Source: CATQHW01 sp965243545
GTDB lineage: Bacteria > Spirochaetota > Spirochaetia > SZUA-6 > Bin103
Direction: 5' to 3'
Assembly (NCBI GenBank): GCA_965243545.1
Contig: OZ251573.1
Coordinates: forward strand, 2,170,001 to 2,234,000
Length of the DNA stretch: 64,000 nt
A program made the translations under genes and the position numbers. The notes under the pieces were generated by a model. It saw only the letters and a list, made by a program, of their open reading frames with translations. It ran no database searches and was not told the origin of the DNA. Of this stretch, positions 25,122 to 33,712 are shown piece after piece (the first letter of the stretch is position 1; each line of letters begins with the position of its first letter).

Positions 25122-26345
25122 TCACGACGGGCCGGCGGCGCGCGGCGGACGGCCGCCGGCGGCCAGCAGGCAGAGGATCGCCGCCACGAAGACGGCGGCG
25201 ATGATGAGGAAGGCGGCCGAGAACGATCCGGTGCGGTCGTGGATCCAGCCGGCCAGGACCGGCGCCGCAGCCATCGAGCCGGTGACCGCCACGTGCACGG
25301 CGCCCTGGATACTGCCGAACTCCTTCATGCCGAACGCTTCCTGAACGATCAGCACCAGCAGCGCGCCGAGTCCGCCGAATCCCAGTCCGAACACGACGAT
25401 CCCGCACCACATGACCGGCGCGGACGCGGCCAGCGCCATGATGACCAGCCCCACGGTCTGCAGGCCGACCGAAGCGATGCAACAACGCCGTGCGGTCCAG
25501 CGTTCGCTCAGCGCGCCGAAGGCGAGTTTGGAGCCGATCCCCATGCCCGCGATCACCGCCAATCCGGTGGTGGCCAGGGCCGGCGTGAAGCCCTGCTCGG
25601 CAAAGTGCTGACGCAGCTGGGTGAGCACGCCCTGATAGGTGAAGGTGGCGCCGAACAGGCCGGCCAGAATGAGCCAGAAGCTCCGCCGGCGGAGCGCCTG
25701 CCGCAGGGTGACGCCGCTGTTCATCAGGCGGCGCGACGCCTGCGCGGCCCCGCCGCGGCTCGTGCGGCGCATCTCCCGCTCCACCAGCGCCGGGTCTTCG
25801 CGGATCACCGCCAGCGCCGCCAGCGCCAGCAGGAGCAGCACGATCCCGAACGCCGCGTAGCCCCACTGCCAGCCGCCGGCGGCGACCAGGGCGGCGGCCA
25901 GCGCCGGCATGGTGAGTCCGCCGGCGTTGTTGCCCGCGGTGACCGCTCCCATCACCCGCCCGCGGGAGGCCGGGAACCAGAGCCCGACCAGCTTGCCGGC
26001 CGGCAGCGTGGTGGCGCCGGGAAAGCCGGCGTAGACCAGGGCGCTGAACAGGTACCAGTGCCAGAGCGAGGTGATCAGCGGACGGAGCAGGAAGCCGGCG
26101 GCGACCAGCAGCAGGGAGACCACGGCGACCGGCCGCGCCCCCCAGCGGTCGAGCGCGCGGCCGGCGAACGGCGCCACCAGGCCGGACACGACCGCCAGGG
26201 CGAGCGACAGGTTGAGAGCGGTCTGGCTCCACCCGAAGTGATCGCGCAACGGCGCGGCGAACTCGCCGAACGCGTACTGGGTCGTGCCGATGGTGAGCCC
26301 CGTGGACAGGAACGCCACCACGGCGATCGGGTAACCGCGGTACAA
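25122..26345 (-). CDS. Major facilitator superfamily transporter (monocarboxylate/OFA-like)
   Basis: About 407 residues with twelve predicted membrane helices. The loop between helices 2 and 3 reads GRALDRWGARPV, the MFS signature, and HFGWSQTALNLSLALAVVSG is typical of oxalate/formate-antiporter-like and monocarboxylate carriers. The central cytoplasmic loop (about 190-230) is basic. No ATG or GTG lies in frame near the start; I use the TTG at 26345, which opens just before the first helix, so the exact N-terminus is uncertain. As the last gene after the carnitine-degradation genes, it may import or export carnitine, betaine or an acid intermediate. Confidence 0.78.
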   Translation of the reverse strand: MYRGYPIAVVAFLSTGLTIGTTQYAFGEFAAPLRDHFGWSQTALNLSLALAVVSGLVAPFAGRALDRWGARPVAVVSLLLVAAGFLLRPLITSLWHWYLFSALVYAGFPGATTLPAGKLVGLWFPASRGRVMGAVTAGNNAGGLTMPALAAALVAAGGWQWGYAAFGIVLLLLALAALAVIREDPALVEREMRRTSRGGAAQASRRLMNSGVTLRQALRRRSFWLILAGLFGATFTYQGVLTQLRQHFAEQGFTPALATTGLAVIAGMGIGSKLAFGALSERWTARRCCIASVGLQTVGLVIMALAASAPVMWCGIVVFGLGFGGLGALLVLIVQEAFGMKEFGSIQGAVHVAVTGSMAAAPVLAGWIHDRTGSFSAAFLIIAAVFVAAILCLLAAGGRPPRAAGPS

Positions 26346-26388
26346 CGGAGGGACCGTTACGCCGTATGAGTCACGCGGCCGGGGCGGA

Positions 26389-27900
26389 TCACCCGGCCGG
26401 CGCCGGTTCCGGGGCCGCCGGGGCTGCGCCCGGCGCCGCCTGTCCGACGTACCGGCCGGCGCCGTCCGGCCGGGGCAGCGCCGCGTGCCGGGCCAGCAGC
26501 CGCGCCAACCGCGCGGCGACCGGCGCATCGGGCGGGCAGCTCCTGCGGGTCCGCAGATCGACGTGGAGCAGCAGATGCTCGCCGGTGGCGGCCAGCCGGC
26601 CGGCGCCGCGCTCCAGCCGGTGGAAGAGCTGCAGTTTCCTGCCCGCGCCGGCCAGGACCTGGGTCGTCACGCAGATCCGCTCGCCGCCGCGCACCTCGTC
26701 CAGATGCCGCAGATGGCTCTCTACCGTGAAGTAGCTCCGGCCGGCCGCGACGTAATCCGGGCCGGCGCCGATCAGTTCCAGGAGCCGGTCGGTGGCTTGC
26801 GCGAACACCTCCAGATAGTGCGACTCGTTCACGTGGCCGTTGTAGTCCGTCCACGCGCGCGGAACCTGACGCGACACCGTGACCGGCACGGGTCCGGCGC
26901 CGCCATCGGCATCGGCATCCGTAGCGGCGCCGGCGTCCGGCAGGCGCCGTTCATGGGCGGCGACGGTCCGGCCCGCGCCGTGGCCGTTGCGCTTCAGCGC
27001 GCGCAGGATGGCGACCAGGTTGTCGTCCCGCAGCCGTTCCAGGCTGCGTACGTCCCGCGTTCCGGCCTGCCGGTCGGACTGCTCGGCGATCCGGTCGATC
27101 AGCTCGCCGGTCAGTTCCGGCACGTCGGTCAGCCGGCTCCAGGGCCACCTCAGCGCCGGCCCGAACTGGGCGATGAAGTGCCGCATCCCGGCTGCGCCGC
27201 CGGCGATCCGGTAGGTCTCGAACAGACCCATCTGCGCCCAGCGCAGACCGAAGCCGTAGCAAATCGCGTCGTCGATCTCGGCGGTGGTGGCGATGCCGTC
27301 CCGCACCAGCCACAGCGCTTCGCGCCACGCCGCTTCCAGCAGCCGGTCGGCGACGTGCGCGTCGATCTCCTTGCGGATCGGCAGCGGCCGCATGCCGACC
27401 GCCCGCAGCAGCGCGGCGCAGCGGTCCGAAATCGCCGGGTCGGTGGCCGGGGAGGGGACGACCTCCACCAGCGGCAGGAGATAGACCGGGTTGAACGGGT
27501 GGCAGACCACGATCCGCTCCGGCCGGCGCGCGCCGCACTGCAGGTCCGACGGCTTGAACCCGGAGGTGGATGAGGCGACCACGGCGCCGGCCGGCGCGTA
27601 CTGCTGCGCCTGACCCAGGACGGCGCGCTTGGCGTCGAGCCGTTCCGGCACGCTCTCCTGAATCCAGTCGGCGGCGGCGACCGCGGCGGCGACCGAATCG
27701 CACCACGTCAACGCCCCTTCGGGCGGCAGGGCGCGGTCGTACAGGGCGGGCAGGCTGCGGCGGGCGTTGTCGATCACCTGACCCACGGCGCGCCGCGCGC
27801 CCGGGCCCGGATCGAACACCGCCACGTCCCAGCCGTTGAGCAGGAAGCGCGCCGCCCAGCCGGCGCCGATCACGCCGCCGCCGATGATGGCGGCCCTCAT
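26389..27900 (-). CDS. L-carnitine dehydrogenase fused to betainyl-CoA thioesterase-like domain
   Basis: 503 residues. Residues 1-310 are a 3-hydroxyacyl-CoA-dehydrogenase-like NAD enzyme: IGGGVIGAGW (6-15) binds NAD and VVCHPFNP (131-138) is the catalytic His region. From about 340 a hot-dog thioesterase follows with AWTDYNGHVNESHYLEVF (349-366). This arrangement is that of fused carnitine dehydrogenases, which oxidise L-carnitine to 3-dehydrocarnitine; the thioesterase half releases glycine betaine from betainyl-CoA. The ATG overlaps the BKACE gene's stop as ATGA, which is the enzyme acting between the two halves. The linker (about 311-338) and the C-terminal tail are low-complexity Ala/Pro/Asp. 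Confidence 0.85.
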   Translation of the reverse strand: MRAAIIGGGVIGAGWAARFLLNGWDVAVFDPGPGARRAVGQVIDNARRSLPALYDRALPPEGALTWCDSVAAAVAAADWIQESVPERLDAKRAVLGQAQQYAPAGAVVASSTSGFKPSDLQCGARRPERIVVCHPFNPVYLLPLVEVVPSPATDPAISDRCAALLRAVGMRPLPIRKEIDAHVADRLLEAAWREALWLVRDGIATTAEIDDAICYGFGLRWAQMGLFETYRIAGGAAGMRHFIAQFGPALRWPWSRLTDVPELTGELIDRIAEQSDRQAGTRDVRSLERLRDDNLVAILRALKRNGHGAGRTVAAHERRLPDAGAATDADADGGAGPVPVTVSRQVPRAWTDYNGHVNESHYLEVFAQATDRLLELIGAGPDYVAAGRSYFTVESHLRHLDEVRGGERICVTTQVLAGAGRKLQLFHRLERGAGRLAATGEHLLLHVDLRTRRSCPPDAPVAARLARLLARHAALPRPDGAGRYVGQAAPGAAPAAPEPAPAG

Positions 27901-28805
27901 CGCGGCGGCCGTCCGGTCAGCTTGAGCCGCTCGCGCACGCGCGCCGGGCCGGCCACGGCCGCGCCCATCGCTTCTATGATGGTGACCGCGCGCTCCACCA
28001 GCTGCGCGTTGGTGGCCGGCGCGCCCTTGCGGAGATAGAGGTTGTCCTCCAACCCGACGCGCACGTTGCCGCCGGCCAGCACGGCCGCCGCCACGTACGG
28101 CATCTGGTGGCGCCCCAGGGAAAAGGCGGAGAAGACCCAGTCCGCGGGCACGTTGCCGGCCATCGCCGTAAAGGTGGGCAGGTCGTCCGGCGCGCCCCAG
28201 GGAATGCCCATGCAGAGCTGCACCAGCACCGGGGCCGGCAGCAGCCCCTCATCGACCAGCGACCGGGCCAGCCACAGGTGCCCGGTGTCGAACGCTTCGA
28301 TCTCCGCCTTGACGCCGAGCTCGGCGATCATGGCCGCCATCGCGCGCAGCATGGCCGGCGTATTGGTCATCACGTAGTCGGCTTCGGCGAAGTTCATGGT
28401 GCCGCAGTCCAGGGTGCATATCTCCGGCAGGCACTCGCGGATCGGGGCGATGCGCTCCTCGGCGCTCGCCATGTCGGTGCCCGCCTGCGGCGGCAGCGGC
28501 CGGTCCGGGGCGCCGAACACCATGTCGCCGCCCATGCCGGTCGTCAGATTGAGCACCACGTCGACGTCCGCGCCGCGGATACGGTCGGTGACCTCCCGAT
28601 AGTATTCGATCTTGCGGCTCGGCGCGCCGCTCACCGGGTCGCGCACGTGGCAGTGGACGATCGCCGCGCCCGCCTTGGCGGCGTCGATGGCGCTGTCGGC
28701 GATCTGCCGCGGGCTGCGGGGAACGTGCGGGCTGCGGTCCTGCGTGGCGCCGGCGCCGGTCACCGCGGCGGTGATGAAGACCTCGCGTGACATGGTGAGC
28801 GGCAC
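27897..28805 (-). CDS. BKACE (DUF849) beta-keto acid cleavage enzyme, dehydrocarnitine-type
   Basis: 302 residues. IVHCHVRDP (about 49-57) supplies the zinc-binding HxH of BKACE TIM barrels, and FDTGHLWLARSL and GIPWGAPDDLPTF are other conserved strands. BKACE enzymes condense a beta-keto acid with acetyl-CoA to give acetoacetate and a new CoA ester. Between a carnitine dehydrogenase and a butyrobetaine hydroxylase, the substrate is most likely 3-dehydrocarnitine, giving betainyl-CoA (the CdhC reaction). The GTG at 28805 is chosen because AGGAGGAA lies 7 nt upstream; an in-frame ATG follows at 28793. Confidence 0.87.
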   Translation of the reverse strand: MPLTMSREVFITAAVTGAGATQDRSPHVPRSPRQIADSAIDAAKAGAAIVHCHVRDPVSGAPSRKIEYYREVTDRIRGADVDVVLNLTTGMGGDMVFGAPDRPLPPQAGTDMASAEERIAPIRECLPEICTLDCGTMNFAEADYVMTNTPAMLRAMAAMIAELGVKAEIEAFDTGHLWLARSLVDEGLLPAPVLVQLCMGIPWGAPDDLPTFTAMAGNVPADWVFSAFSLGRHQMPYVAAAVLAGGNVRVGLEDNLYLRKGAPATNAQLVERAVTIIEAMGAAVAGPARVRERLKLTGRPPR

Positions 28806-28833
28806 GTGCGTTCCTCCTGCCGTCCGCGCTGCG

Positions 28834-30060
28834 TCAGGAGGCGGCGCGCGCCGCCGGCCGGCCGGCCCGCTCGACCGACCGTTGCCGGTCCGCCCGCGCC
28901 ACCATCCGCAACCGCGACTCCACCTCTTCCCGTTCGCCGTAGCAGCCGCGCAGCCAGCGGCGGCCGGACGCGGTGTCGAAGGCGGTGCGCCCGTGCAGCA
29001 CGCGGCGGTTGTCGAACGCGGCCAGGTCGCCCGGACGGAGGCGCAGCCGGCGCTGGTTGTCCGGGTCGTTCGCCAAACGTTGGAACCGCATGAAGGCGGC
29101 GTAGAACGCCTTGATCCGGGCGGCGCTGCCGGTCATCGGGTTGCGCAGCCACCACGTGTAGCGCACCGCGCAGACCGCGCCGGCGGCGTCGAGCTCCAGC
29201 ACCGGAGCGCGGAAGCGGTGATCGGACTCCCGGTTGCGCGTGCCGAACGGCACGGCCACGGTAGCCAGCACCTCGAACGACTCCGGCGACTCGGCGCGCA
29301 GCTGCTCGGCCACCGCGTAGGCGTCGACGAAGATGCTGTCGCCGCCGGCGCAGGAGTTGTGCAGGCAGAACAGGAACTGCAATCCGGGCACGTATTCGCG
29401 GGTGCACAGGTCGTTGTGCACCGGCAGGGCGACGTCGGTGAAGGCGTTGCTGTCCGCGTTCGGCCGGCTCTCCACCTCCCACACCATGCCGAAGTTGGTG
29501 TTGCGCAGACAGCCGATGCGGCTCGGCAGGTCCGGCACCACGTCCGGGTCCTCCGGGAGGTTCTCCATCAGGGAAAGCCCGTCGACGTGCAGGGCCGTCA
29601 ACCACGCCCGGAACGCCGCGTCGTCTCCGTCGCGGACGGCCGGGCCGTCGACGGTGGTGAGCGGCGCGCGCGCCGCATCGCCGCGCGTCCACAGCCGCCG
29701 CGGCGGCAGCGGGTCGCCGTCCGGCGACTCCGGCCGGTGCGCCCACAGCCAGCCGGGATGGTAGACGCTGCGCAGGTCCTCCGGCTGCCAGGTGACCTGC
29801 AGGCAACCGTCCGGCCGTATCTGCGCGTCCGCGGCGCGCAGGTCTTCCGGCAGGTCGATCAGCATGATCAGCTGTTCGCGCGTGACCGGGTGAATGGTGC
29901 CCAGGTCGGGGCTGAACTCGCGCAGCCACAGACCGGGCAGGACGCTGGCGCTGCCGTCGTCCCACCGGATCGCGACGTCGCCGTCCGCGGCGCGCGCGCT
30001 ACGGAGCGTCCGGATGACGGGATAGCAATCGAAGTCGGGAACCGAAGGCGTCTGATCCAT
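28834..30060 (-). CDS. Gamma-butyrobetaine dioxygenase-like protein (BBOX/TauD superfamily)
   Basis: 408 residues. After an N-terminal DUF971-like domain (about 15-100), the Fe(II)/2-oxoglutarate oxygenase core has HND at 215-217 and the distal His in NRRVLHGRTAF (H356), followed by RRWLRGCY for 2-oxoglutarate. SRIGCLRNTNFGMVWEVES and CTREYVPGLQFLFCLHN match gamma-butyrobetaine and trimethyllysine hydroxylases. It would convert gamma-butyrobetaine to L-carnitine. The zinc-binding cysteines usual in the N-terminal domain are missing (GLWLREFSPDLGTIHP). The ATG has GGAGG 5 nt upstream. First gene of the carnitine operon. Confidence 0.85.
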   Translation of the reverse strand: MDQTPSVPDFDCYPVIRTLRSARAADGDVAIRWDDGSASVLPGLWLREFSPDLGTIHPVTREQLIMLIDLPEDLRAADAQIRPDGCLQVTWQPEDLRSVYHPGWLWAHRPESPDGDPLPPRRLWTRGDAARAPLTTVDGPAVRDGDDAAFRAWLTALHVDGLSLMENLPEDPDVVPDLPSRIGCLRNTNFGMVWEVESRPNADSNAFTDVALPVHNDLCTREYVPGLQFLFCLHNSCAGGDSIFVDAYAVAEQLRAESPESFEVLATVAVPFGTRNRESDHRFRAPVLELDAAGAVCAVRYTWWLRNPMTGSAARIKAFYAAFMRFQRLANDPDNQRRLRLRPGDLAAFDNRRVLHGRTAFDTASGRRWLRGCYGEREEVESRLRMVARADRQRSVERAGRPAARAAS

Positions 30061-30116
30061 GGCAACCTCCAAATCGGCCGCTCGCCGAAACGTCGAAACC
30101 TGCCGCTCGCACCGTG

Positions 30117-30145
30117 AGCGTACCACGAAATACGCCTGCGGTCAC
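30117..30145 (-). promoter_or_regulatory. Candidate promoter of the carnitine operon
   Basis: On the minus strand GTGACC (30140-30145) is followed after 17 nt by TACGCT (30117-30122), preceded by TGG as in an extended -10. It leaves a leader of about 50 nt before the butyrobetaine hydroxylase gene, which has its own Shine-Dalgarno sequence. Confidence 0.4.
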
Positions 30146-30226
30146 CGTGCTGGCGCTACCGGCGCCCAGGTCCCGCCGGCGCCCGGTGCTCGCCGACGCC
30201 CAGGTCCGGGCCGGCGCGTGGGGCGC

Positions 30227-30255
30227 TTGGGCAGCGGCGCCGCGTGCCGTATACT
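30227..30255 (+). promoter_or_regulatory. Sigma70-like promoter of the NfeD-flotillin operon
   Basis: TTGGGC (30227-30232) and TATACT (30250-30255) are exactly 17 nt apart, and the ATG at 30277 follows 22 nt after the -10 box. Confidence 0.5.
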
Positions 30256-30276
30256 GCGCGCAACGGTCGCTGAGCG

Positions 30277-30954
30277 ATGTTGCAGGGGTTGTACTGGTTC
30301 ACCGCCATCCTGGGGGTCGGGGTGACGGTGGTCGATCTGCTCGGGTTGCTCGGCGCCGGCGGGCAGACCGACGGCGGGCAGGCCGACGGCGGGACCGGCG
30401 GGGACGAAGGTTCGGCGGCGGTCGACGCCGGCGCCGACTCCGGCGGCAGCGAACCGGCCGGCGGCGAGTCCGCCGGCAGTGAAGCTGGCGGCGGCGGGGA
30501 ATCCGCAGGCGGTGAATCCGTTGGCGGGGCGCCGGTCCTCTCCTTTCTGCGCTACGTGCGGACCGCGATCTACTTCTGTCTGGGGTTCGGGCCGTTCGGC
30601 ATCGCGTCCGCGGCGTTCGGGTCGGGCGCCGCCGGCAGCCTGCTCTGGGCGCTGGCCGGCGGGGCGGGGACGGCGGTGCTGGCGCGCCTGTTCTTCCGCC
30701 TGCAGCGCAAGGACCTCGATTCGAGCATCGCCGAGGAGGAGCTGCTGTTCGAGGAGGCGACCGTGATCGCGCCGATCGCCGACGGCGGCATGGGCAAGGT
30801 GCGTATCCGCCTCGGCCAGTCGGTGGCGGAGCGGTACGCGCTGGCCGAGAATCCCGAAGCGCGCTTTCCCGTCGACGCCCGCGTACAGGTGGCGCAGGTC
30901 ACCGATCGGTGCGTGTACGTGCGCGGACTCGATCCCGCCCGGCAGCTCCCGTGA
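30277..30954 (+). CDS. NfeD-like membrane protein with Gly/Ser/Glu-rich linker
   Basis: 225 residues. A first hydrophobic helix (MLQGLYWFTAILGVGVTVVDLLGLL) is followed by a 55-residue low-complexity stretch of Gly, Ser, Glu and Asp (about 28-84). A second hydrophobic region comes next (about 88-140). The C-terminal 75 residues form an NfeD/OB-fold-like beta domain (ATVIAPIADGGMGKVRIRLGQ ... DARVQVAQVTDRCVYVRGLD). NfeD proteins partner with flotillins in membrane microdomains, and two SPFH genes follow immediately. The acidic glycine linker is unusual for this family and probably faces outward. Confidence 0.75.
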   Translation: MLQGLYWFTAILGVGVTVVDLLGLLGAGGQTDGGQADGGTGGDEGSAAVDAGADSGGSEPAGGESAGSEAGGGGESAGGESVGGAPVLSFLRYVRTAIYFCLGFGPFGIASAAFGSGAAGSLLWALAGGAGTAVLARLFFRLQRKDLDSSIAEEELLFEEATVIAPIADGGMGKVRIRLGQSVAERYALAENPEARFPVDARVQVAQVTDRCVYVRGLDPARQLP

Positions 30955-31030
30955 TCGGCGCCGGAGCGCCGGGCGGACCGAAGCGCGGTCGCACGTCGTA
31001 CCGAAAACCGAATACCGAACTGGAGGAGCC

Positions 31031-32416
31031 ATGGATACCACAGCCATAACCGCCGGCGGCGCGATCGCCGCGGTGGCGCTGTTCTTCGTGATGATCGGAG
31101 GGCTCAAGTCCCTCATCAAGGTGTGCCCGCCGCACCAGGTGCTGGTCGTGACCGGCACCAAGACGCAGGTCGGCGGCAGGAGCTACGGGTTCCGGCTGCA
31201 GCGCGGCGGTTGGACGTTCGTGATCCCCTTCTTTCAGAGCGCGCGGGGATTGGAGCTGAGCACCATCCCCATCGACGTGCGCGTGGAGGGCGTCAATTCG
31301 GCCAACGGCATCACCGTCGGCGCCGACGCCACCGCTTGCGTCTGCGTCGACCATGAGGATGACGCGCTCCTCTATTCCGCCGTGGAACGGCTGATGGGCA
31401 AGACGCGGGGGGAGATACAGGAGCAGATACAGCAGACCATGGTCGGCAACTTCCGCGGCGCGCTCAACAAGACGACGCCGCTGCAGGCGATCGGCATGGT
31501 GGAGAGCGTCGACGAGGAGGATCGCGTCGGTGAGGGCGACGCGCGCGCCGGGACCGCCGACACCGAAGGCGAGCGCGCGCAGTTCCGGGCCGAGCTGCTG
31601 CGCGACAGCAATCAGGACCTCAGCACCTTCGGCATGCGGGTCGTGTCGGTGTCGCTGCAGAAGATCTGGGATACCTCCAACTACATCGCCAACTTGGCCA
31701 ACAAGACGCTGTCCCGCAAGCGCCAGGAGGTGGAGATCGAGGAGGCGCGTCTCAAGGCGCAGGCGGAGCGCTCCGAATCGGACGCCAAGCGGCGGGAGGT
31801 CGTGGCCGAGAATACCGCCAATGAGAAGGTGATCGCCGCCGAACAGGATCTGGAAGTGCTCCGGCGGACCGCCGAGGCGGAGGTAGAGCAGGCCCGGCTG
31901 GAGGCCGACAGCGCCATCGAGCGGGCCGAAAGCGAAGGCGAGCGGTCGGTTCAGGAGATCGCCGTCGAGCTGCGCAAGCTCAAGAACGTCTCCGACGTGA
32001 CGCTGGAGGCGGACACCAAGCGGCAGGCGGCGGAGATCCTGGCGAGCGGCCAGAACCGGGCCGTGCAGGTCGTCGAGTCGACCCGGAACGACCTGCTCGA
32101 CCAGAAGGCGCGCATGGTCGCGGGCGCCGACGTCGGCCGGATCGCGCTGTTCGTCCAACAGCAGCTGCCGGGACTGTTCGCGGCGTACGAGCGCTACGCG
32201 CGGGAGATGCAGATCGACAACGTGGTGATCATGGACGACGACCGGGGCATGAACGGGCTGCTCAACCGCGGCCCGGAGGCGTTTGTCGACTTCCTGAACA
32301 AGTTCGAGGAGGGATTCGGCATCAGCGTCAAGGAGTTGATGAGCCGTAGCGCCGACGGCGCCGCGGCCAACGCATCGGAACACGCATCGGCGGATGCGGA
32401 GGAGGCTCGCTCATGA
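31031..32416 (+). CDS. Flotillin-like SPFH-domain protein A
   Basis: 461 residues: one N-terminal membrane helix (about 8-27) and the band-7/SPFH domain (about 30-215, CPPHQVLVVTGTK ... VVSVSLQKIWDTSNYIANLANK). A long Glu/Arg/Ala coiled coil follows to about 350, then a C-terminal helical tail. These proteins oligomerise at the inner membrane as scaffolds. The ATG has GGAGG 5 nt upstream and the stop overlaps the second SPFH gene as ATGA, so the two subunits are made together. Residues 158-180 contain an acidic insert (DEEDRVGEGDARAGTADTEGE) inside the SPFH domain. Confidence 0.85.
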   Translation: MDTTAITAGGAIAAVALFFVMIGGLKSLIKVCPPHQVLVVTGTKTQVGGRSYGFRLQRGGWTFVIPFFQSARGLELSTIPIDVRVEGVNSANGITVGADATACVCVDHEDDALLYSAVERLMGKTRGEIQEQIQQTMVGNFRGALNKTTPLQAIGMVESVDEEDRVGEGDARAGTADTEGERAQFRAELLRDSNQDLSTFGMRVVSVSLQKIWDTSNYIANLANKTLSRKRQEVEIEEARLKAQAERSESDAKRREVVAENTANEKVIAAEQDLEVLRRTAEAEVEQARLEADSAIERAESEGERSVQEIAVELRKLKNVSDVTLEADTKRQAAEILASGQNRAVQVVESTRNDLLDQKARMVAGADVGRIALFVQQQLPGLFAAYERYAREMQIDNVVIMDDDRGMNGLLNRGPEAFVDFLNKFEEGFGISVKELMSRSADGAAANASEHASADAEEARS

Positions 32417-33672
32417 TCGGCTTTATCGTCGTCTTTATCCTGCTGGTGCTGGCCACGCTGGTGATCCAGCTGGTCACCAAGATGAAGATCGTCGGCGCCG
32501 ACGAGCTGGCGATCGTCGCCGGCAAGGGCCGGGGATTCTCCTCGCTGCGCGGCGGGCGCGTGTTCGTGTTCCCGCTGATCCACCGCTTCTTCCGGATGGA
32601 CATGCGGCCGCGCACCACCAGCGTGCGCGTGGAATCGGCGATCGCGGCCGGCATCGTGCCGCTCACCGTGGTCGCCACCGTGAGCTTTGCGGTCGCCTCG
32701 TCGGGCGAAGGGTTGCGCAACGCGATCCGGCGCGTCCTGTTGATGACGCGCGATTGGGGCGAGCTGACCGGCATAGCCACCAGCATCATCGAGGGGCATC
32801 TGCGCGATTCGATCGCGACCATGACGCCCGAAGAGGTGATGACCGACAAGGATCGGCTGGTGCAGAACATGATCCGCGTCTGCAAGTCCGACCTGGAGGG
32901 CATCGGCCTGGAGATCACGGCCATGAACATCGCCGACGTGGACGACCACCGCCTGGGCGGGGTGCGCGAACCGGAGCTCTACATAGCCCTGTTGAAGCGC
33001 ATCCAGTCGGCCAACGCGGAGTCGCAGTCGCGCGCCGCGCAGGCGCAGGCGCGCGCCGCCGCCCGGGAGGAGTCGGAGTCGCGTCGCGCGGAGGTCGCCG
33101 TGCGCGAGGCGCAGAACGCCAAGGAGAGTCTGGTGGCGCAGACCCGCGTCAACGTCGCGCAGGAGACGCAGCGGAGCGCCATCGGCGTGCGCCGCGCCGA
33201 ACGTGACGCGCACGCCAAGGTCGCGGGCATCAAGGCGCAGATCGGCGCCGAGCAGCAGCGCATCGAGATGCTCCGCGAGCGCTACCGGGCGGAGATACTG
33301 GTCCCGGCGGAAGCGGAGAAGGAGCGGATGATCCTGCAGGCGCAGGAACAGGCCGCCGAGCGGCGCGGGCGGGCGCAGGGAGAGATCGACCAGCTCAACC
33401 GGACGATCGAGATTCTGCGCGCCGGCGGCAAGGCGGGCCTGGCGGCCTACATCATCGAAAACTTCGAGAAGTTCATCCAACCGTTCTCGCAGACGCTGTC
33501 GCTGTTTCCGGCCAAGCACGCCACCGTCATTTCCGGGGCGGCGGGGACCCATGCGCCGATCTCCGGCGTCCACCCGCACCCGGTGGAGGAACAGAAGGCG
33601 CGGCTCACCCTGCAGGCGCTCGGCGCGATCTCGACCGCCGAAGGGGCGGCGGAGGGGGCCGGAAAGCGGTAA
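32413..33672 (+). CDS. Flotillin-like SPFH-domain protein B
   Basis: 419 residues with the same plan as its upstream partner: N-terminal membrane helix (MIGFIVVFILLVLATLVIQLV), an SPFH domain (KIVGADELAIVAGKGRGF ... GLEITAMNIADVDDHRLGG), then a coiled coil (about 190-340) and a short C-terminal region. It matches the YuaG/FloA class with Val/Ala-rich and Glu-Ala repeats. A heteromeric scaffold with protein A and the NfeD-like protein is likely. The final 40 residues are less regular and contain HAPISGVHPHPVEE. Confidence 0.85.
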   Translation: MIGFIVVFILLVLATLVIQLVTKMKIVGADELAIVAGKGRGFSSLRGGRVFVFPLIHRFFRMDMRPRTTSVRVESAIAAGIVPLTVVATVSFAVASSGEGLRNAIRRVLLMTRDWGELTGIATSIIEGHLRDSIATMTPEEVMTDKDRLVQNMIRVCKSDLEGIGLEITAMNIADVDDHRLGGVREPELYIALLKRIQSANAESQSRAAQAQARAAAREESESRRAEVAVREAQNAKESLVAQTRVNVAQETQRSAIGVRRAERDAHAKVAGIKAQIGAEQQRIEMLRERYRAEILVPAEAEKERMILQAQEQAAERRGRAQGEIDQLNRTIEILRAGGKAGLAAYIIENFEKFIQPFSQTLSLFPAKHATVISGAAGTHAPISGVHPHPVEEQKARLTLQALGAISTAEGAAEGAGKR

Positions 33673-33677
33673 ACCCG

Positions 33678-33708
33678 GAGGGCGCGCGGCGGCCGGCCGC
33701 GCGCCCTC
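33678..33708. terminator. Perfect 13-bp GC stem-loop between convergent genes
   Basis: GAGGGCGCGCGGC (33678-33690) pairs perfectly with GCCGCGCGCCCTC (33696-33708) around a 5-nt loop. It lies between the ends of the flotillin operon and hisG, where a bidirectional terminator is expected, but neither side has a T tract. Confidence 0.55.
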
Positions 33709-33712
33709 TCGA

